A stretch of DNA of 64,000 bases from Adiantum capillus-veneris. Its lineage: Eukaryota; Streptophyta; Polypodiopsida; Polypodiales; Pteridaceae. Shown here piece after piece: positions 24,069-34,880 of this stretch. Both the position numbers and the translations under genes were made by a program. How positions within the stretch are numbered: position 1 is the first letter of the stretch; every line of letters starts with the position of its first letter. The stretch is taken from contig CM043957.1 of assembly GCA_014529385.2 (NCBI GenBank), forward strand, positions 88,078,381 through 88,142,380, read 5' to 3'. The notes under the pieces are model-generated. The model worked only from the letters and a program-made list of their open reading frames with translations. It did not search any database and was not told the DNA's origin.

Positions 24069-24377
24069 AGGTGCTTGATTTCTTGCTTGTTTGGTGTGTG
24101 ATTAGGGAAAGTGAAAAGAGAGAGAGGAAAAGACAAGCAGAAAGAATGATTAGTGTAGACTTCATAGTTAATGTTAAGTTAGTGTTGAAGTAGATAGAGA
24201 AAAGAAGTGGGAGAGTTTTCTTATTGTATTTTAAATGTTAAATTAAAGTAAAAAATGTCTGAAAGATGTGTATGTTAAATTAAAAACAATTTAGAATTCC
24301 AAAAAGTTAAACATTAAACAATAAACCTTTAAAAAAGGGTTGAAAGATGAAAAAGGACCTTAAAAAAGAGAGATTGA

Positions 24378-24378
<1 letters not shown>

Positions 24379-24422
<44 letters not shown>

Positions 24423-24469
24423 GTTAGAGAGAGGGAGATAGGGAGGAGGGAGGGAGGGGGACACACACA

Positions 24470-24519
<50 letters not shown>

Positions 24520-24690
24520 AGAAAGAGAGAGAAAGATAGATAGAGGAGAGGGGAGAGAGAGAGAGAGAGGAAAAGAGGAAAAGAGATACAAAGAGAGAGA
24601 GAGAGAGAGAGAGAGATAGGGAAAGAGAGAGGGATAGATATATATAGAGAAAAAGAGATAAAGAGGGAGAGGGAGAGGGAGAGGGAGAGG
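24379..24690 (+). repeat. Compound TG/GA/AC/AG microsatellite
   Basis: Successive blocks: TG (24379-24400), GA (to about 24424), GGAGG-type purines, AC (24461-24486), AG (24487-24514), then imperfect GA and a GGGAGA hexamer run ending near 24690. It lies immediately left of the right-hand LTR-like repeat. Confidence 0.95.
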
Positions 24691-24709
24691 GTTGGTGAAT
24701 TCAGTGAAT

Positions 24710-25572
24710 GGGTTCCTACTTAGCCGGAAACCACATTTGTACTCTACTATTTTTGCAAGCTACTATAGCTATACTATGTGTAAATCTTGATTTCAGAGTC
24801 ACAAGTCAATTTCCTGAGTTGTAATTCTGTCATGATAAGTGTAAAGGCCCATGTGAGCCGCCACTGGCCACTTAGAAAGCCCTGGTTATAAAAGTCAATA
24901 ACTTTAATGTGAAAAGAGGCTTATCTTTCGGAAGAGAAGAGAGTTCTGTTGTTCGTATGTTCAAACGACCAAACTACTCCAACTTGTAATCAATATATCT
25001 TGTGATAGGGTAATCATATTTTAATTTTAAAACTTGCATTGTGTTCCTCTTTCTTTGCTCTTTTAATCAAGTGTAAGCATTGTCAATTTTGTTGTGGTTT
25101 GCGTCTACGCATTAGTGAGATGAATCTTCATATTTAAATGCTTAAATCACTGTTTTTGGACGTTTTGACCATATGTGAGTTTTCCTAGACCATAAGGCGA
25201 CCTTTTTGGACTGTTCTATTGCATTTTCAATGACTTGGGTCATGATGGATCTTGGTACCTTGTCAGAATGCAACGAGATTTTGTAGACTTGTCCCTTTAG
25301 GCCAAATGAAGCTTCCGTTAAAGTTTCGTTGCATTTCGAATCCATTCAAGTGCCGAAATGGAAAATGACCTAGAGTGTTGAGAAAGGCATAGACATATTT
25401 TTTGATCCACTGAGTGCTGATTTGCTTGTTGAGTTGATGTGTTTGCTTGATTGGTTCACTTCTTGAGGACTAAAAACCTCAAAGAGTCTCCGTGTCCTAT
25501 CCGAGTATTGACAGATTATGTTAGTTCCAGATAGCTAAGCTACAGACGTCCAATCACGACAACCCGCTAACA
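24710..25572 (+). mobile_element. LTR-like repeat, right inverted copy (~860 bp)
   Basis: Reverse-complement partner of 18449-19315. In + orientation it carries a TATA box (GGTTATAAAAG, 24884-24894), a TGTAATCA-type R/U5-like stretch, and ends in CCCGCTAACA at 25572, a good LTR 3' end. The sequence to its right is a palindrome-bearing leader like that of Gyp-A, which favours reading it as a 5' LTR. I see no tRNA primer-binding site directly after it. Confidence 0.6.
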
Positions 25573-27378
25573 TTTGCACCATTTCTAAGGAATGATCCTT
25601 AGATGGTGAGTGACCTAGTGCATATTTAGAGCGTTCTTTTGCAGATATTTGTCTTTTCATTCCATTTACACATTAGCAGTGAGGCAACTACACATGGGAT
25701 TTAATGCCAGATAGAGTTTAGAAATCGGGGACTTGCTACATCTATTCTTGAGAGGTAAAGAGAGTTGTGAATGAGATAGCCAAAAGCATTTCATTCTTTG
25801 ATTTTTTCATCACTTTTAGAGTGTTGTACTATTTTTTGTTTTGACTTTCATTTATGTTGTTTTGCTTGTTTTTGTTCCTAGTTTCTTTTTAGCACATAAG
25901 AGTAGGGTAAGTAGAAACCAACACCATCAAATTGGGCTAAAAAGATTGGGGCAAAAAAAGGTGAAAACCATATTTGACAAAAAAAACCATAAGTCTAAAA
26001 GAAAAAAATGATGGAAAAGACCCAAAAACTTACCCAAAACCAAAAAAAAAATTATATCAAGGGCATTAGCAAACTCATTAGAAGCAATCTAGAAAGTTTG
26101 ACCAAAATCTATGGAGGAACATGGATCATGATCCATGTACCTCAGAGGCCATGTTTGCAAAAAAGTTGAGCATTGCATAGGCAACCTATTGGCCAAGTTT
26201 CATGTCAAAATGCTATCAAACATGGATCGTGATCCATGTACCTTCTCATCATATGGGGCTGAGATTTGACCAGTGGGTAGCTAATATTACTTGGAACAAC
26301 TTTCCCAAAAGGCACATTAGCAAAAAATGGCAAACATTTGGTCAAAATAGCCAAATATCAAAAACTTCAAGGCAATCACAAAATTCCACATTTGATTTCT
26401 AAAAAGTGATCCAAATCCAAAAAAGAGTTGGGGAATAACTTCAAAATAGCAAGGACTACAACTTGACCAAGTTTCATGTCAAAAGAACATGGATCACGAT
26501 CCATGTACCTCATCAATTTTTAGTTGAGATTTGAGCAATAGGTAGCTGAGACATAGACAAACACTTTCTCCAAAAGACTCATTGGCAAAAAAACTTGAAA
26601 AAATGGTCAAAAGGGCCAAAAACGGAAGATTGTCAAAAACTGCCACAATAGACTCAAAATTTTACTCATAATCTATCAGCTCACCAAATTTCAAGTCCAT
26701 AAGTGACCAAACATGGATTGTGATCCATGTACCTTATTTCAATTTTGGGACATAAACTATATCATCCTATATCAAGGACCATTAAATTGCTAGAATAGAT
26801 ATAGGGTTTCACTTTTAGCTAACCAAAACTTGACAATCCAAAAATATTTCGGGGATAGCTTGGAAATACCTTCATCTATGAGTGGCTCAAATTTAGGGTC
26901 AAAAGCTCTCCAAACATGGATCGCGATCCATGTACAGTATACAAAAATTTTAACCAAAACCTAGCCACTGGGTTGTACATGCTATTTCTAGCCTAATCCC
27001 AAAGTTTTATCTCATTTGGACATCAAGACCCAAGTCAAAATCCCAAGATTGTTCAAGTACTCTAATAAAGTGCAAGAATTGACCTAATTTCCAAACTAGA
27101 GGTCCAAACCCAAAAAAATTGATACCATAGCATCTCTTAGTCATGCTAATCCTGATGGTACCACAAAAAGTCCCTTTGGACTCCAAACATGGATCACGAT
27201 CCATGTACCCATGGTGAAAGCTTTACCTGAAATTTTCCAGATTTGTAGTGCATACACAAGAAAACATATCCCCAAGTCCAATTCTGGAAAAAAAAATTAG
27301 CAAATTTAGATCAAAAGGCAACAAAACAGGTGACAGATAGAAAACCACAGTGCAGCCCTAGTGTTGGACATTTGACCT
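25573..27378 (+). other. Gypsy-like leader cut by Cop-1
   Basis: Non-coding, A-rich text with phrases resembling the Gyp-A leader (GACCAAGTTTCATGTCAAAA-like). It follows an LTR-like end and contains six palindromes. Cop-1 begins at 27379, so the coding region that should follow is displaced or lost. Confidence 0.5.
26119..27206. repeat. Array of six 20 bp palindromes
   Basis: Copies lie at 26119-26138, 26220-26239, 26487-26506, 26711-26730, 26914-26933 and 27187-27206; centre spacing is 101, 267, 224, 203 and 273 bp. Arms are ACATGGATC and GATCCATGT, with a central dinucleotide AT, GT, AC, GT, GC and AC. Every difference among the six is a CpG-to-TpG/CpA change from an inferred CGCG-centred palindrome. 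Most are preceded by AAAC or GAAC and followed by ACCT. The flanks between copies are not conserved to this degree. Confidence 0.88.
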
Positions 27379-27611
27379 TGTTACCATATACATGTGTTAG
27401 TGATGTGTGTGAACACACTAGGCCACCGGGGCATTTTTTCCCTCTTTAGGAGGTTTTTTCCCCCGTGCATTGTATATACGCCCATCACTCTAGGGCTATC
27501 CATCTTTCCATTTGCACACTAAGTAATACACTCTCTATTGTGTGCCTTGAGCTTCCTTCGTCTTCTCCAAGCTGTGTGTGTGTGTGTTTCTCTACAACCC
27601 TAATTCCAACA
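27379..27611 (+). repeat. Cop-1 5' LTR
   Basis: 233 bp, TGTTACC...CCAACA, closely matching both Cop-2 LTRs apart from a longer GT run near 27573-27587. A primer-binding site follows after two bases. Confidence 0.9.
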
Positions 27612-27968
27612 ATTGGTATCAGAGCAGGTTGCGTCCTTCCTGGCTCAGTCGCCAGCTGCTCCAATACACGCCTGCTCACTTTCTCCGATTTCAGTGAGGT
27701 TTGGCGAGCATTCACAGGTCGACAAAAAATTCAAGTAAGCTCGAGGAGTTTAGTCTGCTCAGATTTTTGATTCGGGCTCATTTCGGCCTCCGTTTCCACT
27801 ACAGGTAATAGTGCACATGCTATTTTGTCATTTTGTGCAGAATTTTTGTTAGTGCCGTTTTTTGCATGTGCCTTATAGTCTTCTACGGCTTGTGCTATAT
27901 AGCACGTGTTGTTCCTGCTTCATTTCTCCTCTTTTTGGACGGTTTTCACATCAGGTGCAACATTTACC

Positions 27969-29382
27969 ATGGCTGACAACAACACAGATGTGTTCAAGAT
28001 GTTTGCTATTGAGGACAGGTTGGATGGGGACAATTACCCTATGTGGGCTTATATGATGCAACATGTTCTTGTGTCAAAGGGCGTCTAGAATATTGTGCAG
28101 GGCATTGATGTACGTCCTGGTTGTGAGGATGCAGGAGATGTTGAGGATGTTGCAGGTCTTGCTGCTATTAGATTTGTTTTGCATATGGCAAAACAATCTC
28201 GTTGGGATGTAAAGGATGCGCATGCTCATGCATTGATTGCGTTTTCTATGAAGTGCACCATTGTTCCTCACATTCGTTCAGCATAATCTACAAAACAGGC
28301 TTGGGATATTTTGGCTGGTCTTTATGCAAGTCGCAATGAGAATAAAATTGCTTTGCTGCGTAAAGAGCTGGAATCAAAGATTATGCATGAGGAAGATGAT
28401 ATGGATACTTTCCTTACTGGTGTCAAGGATATCAATGAGCAACTTATTTCTATAGGTGAAGTCATTTCATACAGTTCCCTTGTGCAAACTGTTCTTAATG
28501 CCTTACCAGATTCTTACTAGACTTTTGCTAGTACTTGGAGACTTATGACCCAAGGAAATCCTGAAGTTGTCAAGTTTGATGCATTATGCACATTGCTATT
28601 GCAAGAGTCACTTTAAAAAAAAAAGCAGGACTAGGCAGCGTGCACTTGAACAGGCTTTTATTGCTTCTCAAAGAAAGGGTGGTAACAGCAATGCAGCCAC
28701 TTCTTATGGTTCTGCTGCGAGTGGCAAAACTTTTGTTCCTAATGCTTCTGCTGGCAGCAATTCATCTGGAAATTCTGGTGATAAGGGCAAAAAGAAGATG
28801 CGTTGTCATTATTGTAAAGCTAATGATCACTTGATCAAGCAGTGTCCTAAGTTGAAGGACAAAGAGGCTAAGAAGAAAGAGGGTGGTTCCAATGCAAATG
28901 CTGGTTCCACTACAAATGCAGCCATTGTTGAGTCTTCTATGAAAGGAGACTCTGTTGCTGATGTTGATGCAGAATCGGCTTTTAGTGCAAAGTGCACTTA
29001 CAATCCTAATGTCCATGATGATGCATGTACTGCAGTTGCTGCAGATTCACATGTGTGGTATTTTGACAGTGGTGCTACAAAGCACATTACCTCACATCAT
29101 GAATTGTTCACCTCTCTCGAGTCTGTCCCTCATGGGAATTCAGTCACTTGTGCCAACAATGCCTCTTATCCGGTTCAGGGAGTTGGAAAGATTGTGCTTA
29201 CTGCTGCAAATGGTAGTTCTTTCACACTTGTTGATGCACTTTATGTACCTGGGATCAAGAAGAATCTTTTGTCTGTATCTGCACTTTCTAGACTTGGACT
29301 TATAGTCAAATTTGTGGATGACAGATGTACAATTCATGATCTTAGTTTTGGTGATGAAATTGTTGCATCTGGGCTTTTGTGA
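27969..29382 (+). pseudogene. gag: Cop-1 gag and protease
   Basis: Starts ACCATGGCTGAC at 27969. Gag region EDRLDGDNYPMWAYMMQHVL; zinc knuckle CHYCKANDHLIKQC near 28803-28844; protease WYFDSGATKHIT near 29056 with its Asp intact, unlike Cop-2. Stops: TAG 28086 (where Cop-2 has Trp), TAA 28285, TAG 28518 (where Cop-2 has Gln), and a frame change at the A-run near 28611-28622. Comparison with Cop-2 shows each lesion clearly. Confidence 0.88.
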
Positions 29383-30192
29383 TGTGGGCTGAGCTCAATT
29401 TGTATGACAAGTGTGGAATTTTCTTTTGCAAATGCAGTTGCAGATTTAAGGGCTATTTCAGATGCATAACTTTGGCATGCACGTTTTGGTCATCTGAATT
29501 TTGTCAGTTTGCTGCGTTTGTAGAAATCTGATATGGTTGCTTCTTTGTCGCCTCTTGAAGCACCTGTCAAACATGTTTGTGAAGGCTGTATTTTGGGTAA
29601 AATGCAGCGTTCTAAGTTTCCAAAGGATGGTTCAGTTAGGGCCACATGCAGGTTGCAGCTTCTGCATAGTGATGTTTGTAGGCCTATGTAAACTCCGTCC
29701 TTGGGCAATTACCTATACTTCATGACTTTCATTGATGATTACTCCAAGCATGCATGGGTATTTCTGCTTAAAGCAAAGTCTGAAGTTTTTATCTGCTTCA
29801 AACAATTTCTGGCTATGGCTGAAAATGTCTCAAAATGTACTATGGGCACCCTCCGTTCCAATTGAGGGGGGGAGTATATGTCTCATGAATTTAATGCATT
29901 TCTAGCTGGTCGTGGGATAAAACACCAATGTACAGTGCCTTATACACCTCAGCAAAATGGTGTTGCTGAGAGGAAAAACATGTCACTTACCAAAATGGCA
30001 CGATGTATGGTCAAAAGTCAAGCTTTGTCGCATTCTTTTTGGCTTGAGGCCATCACATGTGCCACTTATGTACTAAACAGGTGTCCTACAAAGGCTTTGC
30101 AGTCTATTACTCCATATGAAGCATGGCATGATAGAAAGCCTTCTATTGAGCACATGCGTGTTTTTGGCTGTTTCAGATTAGCCTATTATTGA
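29383..30192 (+). pseudogene. pol: Cop-1 integrase
   Basis: The GAG-pre-integrase segment (ARFGHLNF) and integrase core are present with stops and shifts. At the second catalytic position the Cop-2 sequence RSDRGGEY reads RSN followed by a stop, so the core Asp is lost. The PYTPQQNGVAERKN block keeps its Glu near 29960. Confidence 0.85.
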
Positions 30193-31092
30193 TGCAGATG
30201 TACATGATGTACTTGATGAGGAAAGGGCTGAAAATGAGTAGGCTACAGGTATGCCAAAGGGCTGATGCATACATTGCGTGACAGTAAATTGGATGCACCT
30301 TTGTCTAGTCGTACTCATTCATGCTCTCGCCATGCATCTTATGCATCAGATTGTTATGCTTTGGCTGTGTCTAGCTTACATGATGTTGACAAACCTCTAT
30401 CTTTTGATGAAGCACAGAATTCAGAAAATTGGATGGCTGCCATGCAATCAGAATATGATGCACTTATAGAAAATGACACATGGACTTTATGTGATTTTCC
30501 TCCTGGCAGAAAGGCCATTGGTACGAAGTGGGTTTACAAGTTGAAATGCAAGTCGATCGCCATAAGGCTTGACTTGTTGCAAAGGGTTATGCACAGCAAA
30601 AAGGCATAGATTATGAAGAGACTTTTGCTCCCACTTGTCGTATGACTACTGTTCATTTTCTATGTACATTGGCAGCTCATTTTGGTTGGGATGTACATCA
30701 ATCAGACATTGTTACTCCTTTCTTGAATGGTGACATATTTGAGGAAGTTTATGTAACGCAGCCTCGCTGTTTTGTCAAGAAAGGACAAGAGGACAAAGTG
30801 TGCAGATGTAAGAAGGCTTTGTATGGGTTGAAGCAATCTCCTCGTGCTTGGTATGAGAAATCTCACACTCATTTGGTCAAACAAGGCTTTCGTAACAATC
30901 CAACAGAAAGCACATTGTGTGTAAAGTGTGAGGGTGATGTACTTCTCATTGTGGTTCTTTATGTAGATGATTTGTTGATCACTCGACCAAATGAGAGACA
31001 TATTGCTGAATTTAAGGCTGATTTGAATGCTACTTTCAAGATAAAAGATTTGAGACTATTGCATCATTACTTGGGCATACAGTTGAGCAAGA
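30193..31092 (+). pseudogene. pol: Cop-1 reverse transcriptase, truncated
   Basis: RT blocks ENWMAAMQSEYDALIENDTW, GTKWVYKLK, DVHQSDIVTPFLNGDIFEEV, KALYGLKQSPRAWYEK and the active site LYVDDLLIT near 30958-30984. A small deletion near 30548-30560 disrupts the frame. Homology to Cop-2 ends within the segment after YLGIQ. Confidence 0.88.
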
Positions 31093-31575
31093 ACTCCGTC
31101 TCCTTCTCCAAGCTTGAGAAGTAGAGAGCCTTCACCAACACCTCTTGGCTATGGAATGCAAATCCAAGCAAGAGTCAAGCTTCAAAGCAATGCTTATCAT
31201 CTTCTTCATCTCCATTTTCTATGCTATGCTATGCCCTAAGAGTAATGATATGTGAGGAGACTACTTCTTTCTCGTAAGAATACATCTTTTTCTCTTCCCT
31301 TCCCTCACTCCCTGCTAACTCTGTTCACCTTTGAAGGTGTTTGAGGTCTTGGGATTGAGGCCGAGGACAAGTTTATATTTATTGCAAGTTAATTACAGGA
31401 ATAATATTGGTGCATTATTCTTACCATCTTCATGGAATCAACAAGGTCTCAAGGAACACAAAGAATAAATTGTACCAAGTCTCTCTTTATGGGAGAACCT
31501 ATAATATAAAAGTCTTTTGGAGGGGGGACCGTCGGCTGCAAGTAAATCCGGTCCTCAGTTTTTCTCAATTTCTCT

Positions 31576-31671
<96 letters not shown>

Positions 31672-31700
31672 CAAGTATTATTCATGCCAAGCTAACTAGG
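31093..31700 (-). mobile_element. Inverted LTR-like block with long CT repeat
   Basis: The reverse complement aligns with 39541-40045 over about 500 bp: shared landmarks include GAGGACC.GATTTA, CTCCCAT followed by AGAGAGACTTGGTACAA, TCTTTGTGTTCCTTG, CCTTC.AAGGTGAA and the end block GCATTCCATAGCCAAGAG plus GCTTGGAGAAGGAGA. It interrupts Cop-1. Probably an LTR or solo LTR of the Gyp-D family in reverse orientation. Confidence 0.6.
31579..31669 (+). repeat. CT microsatellite
   Basis: About 45 uninterrupted TC units at the outer edge of the inverted LTR-like block. Confidence 0.95.
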
Positions 31701-31856
31701 TATCTTTGAAATTGGTGCATTTCAAATAATGTGGGAAATTTTCACATACTTTGGGAACCTCCCCCTCCCCCAAATCTCTCTCATTCTCCCCCCCCCCCGC
31801 CCTCTCTCTCCAATCATGGACATGCAACCAAGGAGGTGGATAGTTCTTGGAAAAAG

Positions 31857-32083
31857 TGTTACCATATACATGTGGTAGTGATGTGTGTGAACACACTAGG
31901 ACCGCTGGGGCATTTTTTCCCTCTTTAGGAGGTTTTTTCCCCCGAGCATTGTATATACGCCCATCATACTAGGGCTATCTATCTTTCCATTGCACACTAA
32001 GTAATGCACTCTCTATTGTCTGCCTTGAGCTTCCTTCATCTTCTCCAAGCAGTGTGTGTTTCTCTACAACCCTAATTCCAACA
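31857..32083 (+). repeat. Cop-2 5' LTR
   Basis: 227 bp, bounded by TG and CA, preceded by AAAAG and followed two bases later by the primer-binding site. Confidence 0.95.
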
Positions 32084-32085
32084 AT

Positions 32086-32097
32086 TGGTATCAGAGC
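32086..32097 (+). promoter_or_regulatory. Cop-2 primer-binding site (initiator tRNA-Met)
   Basis: TGGTATCAGAGC, the standard plant copia site complementary to the tRNA-iMet 3' end. The same site is at 27614-27625 in Cop-1 and 58531-58543 on - in Cop-4. Confidence 0.95.
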
Positions 32098-32445
32098 AGG
32101 TCACGTCCTCCCTGGCTTAGTCGCCAGCAGCTCCAGTACACGCCTGCTCACTTTCTCCGATTTCAGTGAGCTTTGGCGAGTGTTCGCAGGTCGACAAATA
32201 TTTCGGGTGAGCTCATAGAGTTCGATCTACTCGGATTTCTGATTCGGGCTCATTTCGGCCTTCGTTTCCACTATAGGCAGGTCTGCACAGGCAATTTTGT
32301 CATTTTGTGCAGAATTTCTGCCAGTGCCGTTTTTTGCATTGCAAGTGCCTTATAGTCTTCTATGGTTTGTGCTATATAGCACTTGTTGTTCCCGCTCTGT
32401 TTCTACTATTTTCGAGCAGTTTTCACATCAGGTGCAGCATTTACC

Positions 32446-34098
32446 ATGGCTGACAACAACAACACAAATGTGTTCAAGATGTTTGCTGCTGAGGACAGGT
32501 TGGATGGGGACAATTACCCTATGTGGGCTTATATGATGCAACACGTTCTTGTGTCAAAGGGCGTCTGGAACATTGTGCAGGGCATTGATGTACGTCCTGG
32601 TTCTGAGGATGAAGGCGATGTTGAGGATGTTGCAGGTCTTGCTGCAAGGATTGCTGTTGTTAGAGTTGTTTTGCCTACGGCAAAACAAGCTCGTTGGGAT
32701 GTTAAGGATGCACATGCTCATGGATTGATTGCATTGTCTGTGAAGCGCACCATTGTTCCTCACATCCGTTCAGCAAAATCTGCAAAACAGGCTTGGGATA
32801 TTTTGGCTGGTCTTTATGCAAGTCGTAATGAGGCTAAAATTGCTTTGCTGCCTAAAGAGTTGGAGTCAAAGATTATGCATGAGGAAGATGATATGGACAC
32901 TTTCCTTGCTAGTGTCAAGGATATCAATGAGCAACTTATTTCTACAGGTGAAGTCATTTCAAACAGTTCCCTTGTGCAAATTGTTCTTAATGCCTTACCA
33001 GATTCTTACCAGACTTTTGCTAGTACTTGGAGACTTATGACCCAAGGAAATCCTGAAGTTGTCAAGTTTGATGCATTATGCACATTGCTGTTGCAAGAGT
33101 CACCTTCCAGAAAAAACAGGACTAGGCAAAGTGCAATTGAATAGGATTTTATTGCTTCTCAAAGAAATGGTGGTAACAGCAATGCAGCCACTTCTTATGG
33201 TTTTGCTGCGAGTGGCAAAAATTATGTTCCTAATGCTTCAGCTGGCAGCAATTCGTCTGGAAATTCTATTGATAAGGGCAAAAAGAATATGCGTTGCCAT
33301 TATTGTAAAGCTAATGATCACTTGATCAAGTCGTGTCCTAAGTTGAAGGCCAAAGAGGCTAAGAAGAAAGAGGGTGGTTTCACTGCAAATGCTAGTTCCA
33401 CTACAAATGTAGCCATTGTTGAGTCCTCTGTGAAAGGAGATTGTGTTGTTGATGTTGATGCAGAATGGGCTTTTAGCGCAGAGTGCACTTACAATCCTGT
33501 TGTCCATGATGCATGCTTGTCAGTTGCTACAGATTCACATGTGTGGTATTTCGGCAGTGGTGCTACAAAGCACATTACCTCACATCATGAATTGTTTACC
33601 TCTCTCGAGGCTGTCGCTCATGGGAATTCAGTCACTTGTGCCAACAATGCCTCTTATCCAGTTCAGGGTGTTGGAAAGATTGTGCTTACTGCTGCTAATG
33701 GCAGCTCCTTCACACTTGTTGATGCACTTTATGTACTTGGGATCAAGAAGAATCTCTTGTCTGTATCTGCACTTGCTAGACTTGGAATTGTAGTCAAATT
33801 TGTGGATGACAGATGTACAATTCATGATCTCAGTTTTGGTGATGAAATTGTTGCATATGGTCTTTTGTGTCGTGGGATGTATAAGCTCACTTTGTATGAC
33901 AAGTGTGGACAAAACTTTGCAAATGCTATTGCAAATTCAAGGGCTATTTCAGATGCAAAACTTTGGCATGCACGTTTTGGTCATCTGAATTTTGCCAGTT
34001 CGCTACGTTTGCAGAAATCTAATATGGTTGCTTCTTTGCCGCCTCTTGAAGCACTTGTCAAACATGTTTGTGAAGGATGTATTCTGGGTAAAATGTAG
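32446..34098 (+). pseudogene. gag: Cop-2 gag and protease
   Basis: ATG at 32446 (MADNNNTNVFKMFAAEDRL). Gag is intact to TAG at 33142, where Cop-1 has Gln (CAG), then continues in the same frame. Zinc knuckle CHYCKANDHLIKSC near 33295-33336. The protease site reads WYFGSGATKHIT near 33545: the catalytic Asp is Gly, so the protease is predicted dead. The GAG-pre-integrase block (LWHARFGHLNFASSLRLQ) follows. TAG at 34096, plus one-base losses at about 34100 and 34118, end the frame. Confidence 0.92.
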
Positions 34099-34880
34099 CG
34101 TCTAAGTTTCCAAAGGATGTTCAGTTAGGGCCACATGCAGGTTGCAGCTTGTGCATAGTGATGTTTGTGGGCCCATGCAAACTCCGTCCTTGGGCAATTA
34201 CCTGTACTTCGTGACTTTCATTGATGATTACTCCAGGCATGCATGGGTATTTCCGCTTAAAGCGAAGTCCGAAGTTTTTACGTGCTTCAAATAATTTCTG
34301 GCTATGGCTGAAAATGTCTCGAAATGTACTATGGGCACCCTCCGTTCCGATCGAGGGGGGGAGTATATGTCTCATGAATTTAATGCATTTCTGGCTAGCC
34401 GTGGGATAAAACACCAATGTACAGTGCCTTATACACCTCATCAAAATGGTGTTGCTGAGAGGAAAAACAGGTTACTGACGGAAATGGCACAATGTATGGT
34501 CAAAAGTCAAGCTTTGCCGCATTCTTTTTGGCTTGAGGCCATCATGTGTGCCACTTATGGACTAAACAGGTGTCCTACGAAAGCTTTGCAGTCTATTACT
34601 CCATATGAAGCATGGCATGATAGAAAGCCTTCTATTGAGCACATGCGTATTTTTGGTTGTTTCGCATATGCTTTGGTGCCACAAACACAGCGCTGAAAAT
34701 TGGATGATAAGGCTGTCAAATGTATTTTTGTTGGTTATAGTGCTGAAAGCAGAGGTTACAAGTTGTATCATCCGCAAACAAAATGTATTCTCTTTTCACG
34801 GGATGTAGTGTTTGTTGTAGATTCTGTTCAGCCCTTGCTGTCATGTACTAGAGACAGTATGTAAGCTCACAGGACATTTA
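34099..34880 (+). pseudogene. pol: Cop-2 integrase
   Basis: Core with RSDRGGEYMSHEF (Asp) and QNGVAERKN (Glu) at 34304-34696, followed by CPTKALQSITPYEAWH and FGCFAYALVP. The frame shifts just after 34098 and near 34280, and TGA at 34694 interrupts the segment before KLDDKAVKCIFVGYS. Confidence 0.9.

Larger units (their letters stand above)
27379..31092 (+). mobile_element. Cop-1: 3'-truncated Ty1/copia element
   Basis: 5' LTR 27379-27611 (TGTTACC to CCAACA), primer-binding site 27614-27625 (TGGTATCAGAGC), then gag, protease, integrase and RT in copia order. Homology to Cop-2 stops near 31085-31092 inside RT, after LGIQL, where an inverted LTR-like block begins, so the RT end, RNase H and 3' LTR are absent. 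Relative to Cop-2 it also lacks about 310 bp between integrase and RT near 30175. No target duplication can be tested. Confidence 0.9.

Noticed and set aside
25142-25345. Minus-strand ORF within the right LTR-like repeat
   Set aside because: The matching region of the left copy is interrupted by stops, so it is not a conserved gene.
31449-31700. Arg-Glu and Leu-Ser repeat proteins over the CT microsatellites
   Set aside because: Translations of dinucleotide repeats, open in all frames; same for 24011-24065 and 48677-48781.
32173-32355. Small ORF in the Cop-2 leader
   Set aside because: Lies between primer-binding site and gag ATG, not conserved in Cop-1, no domain.
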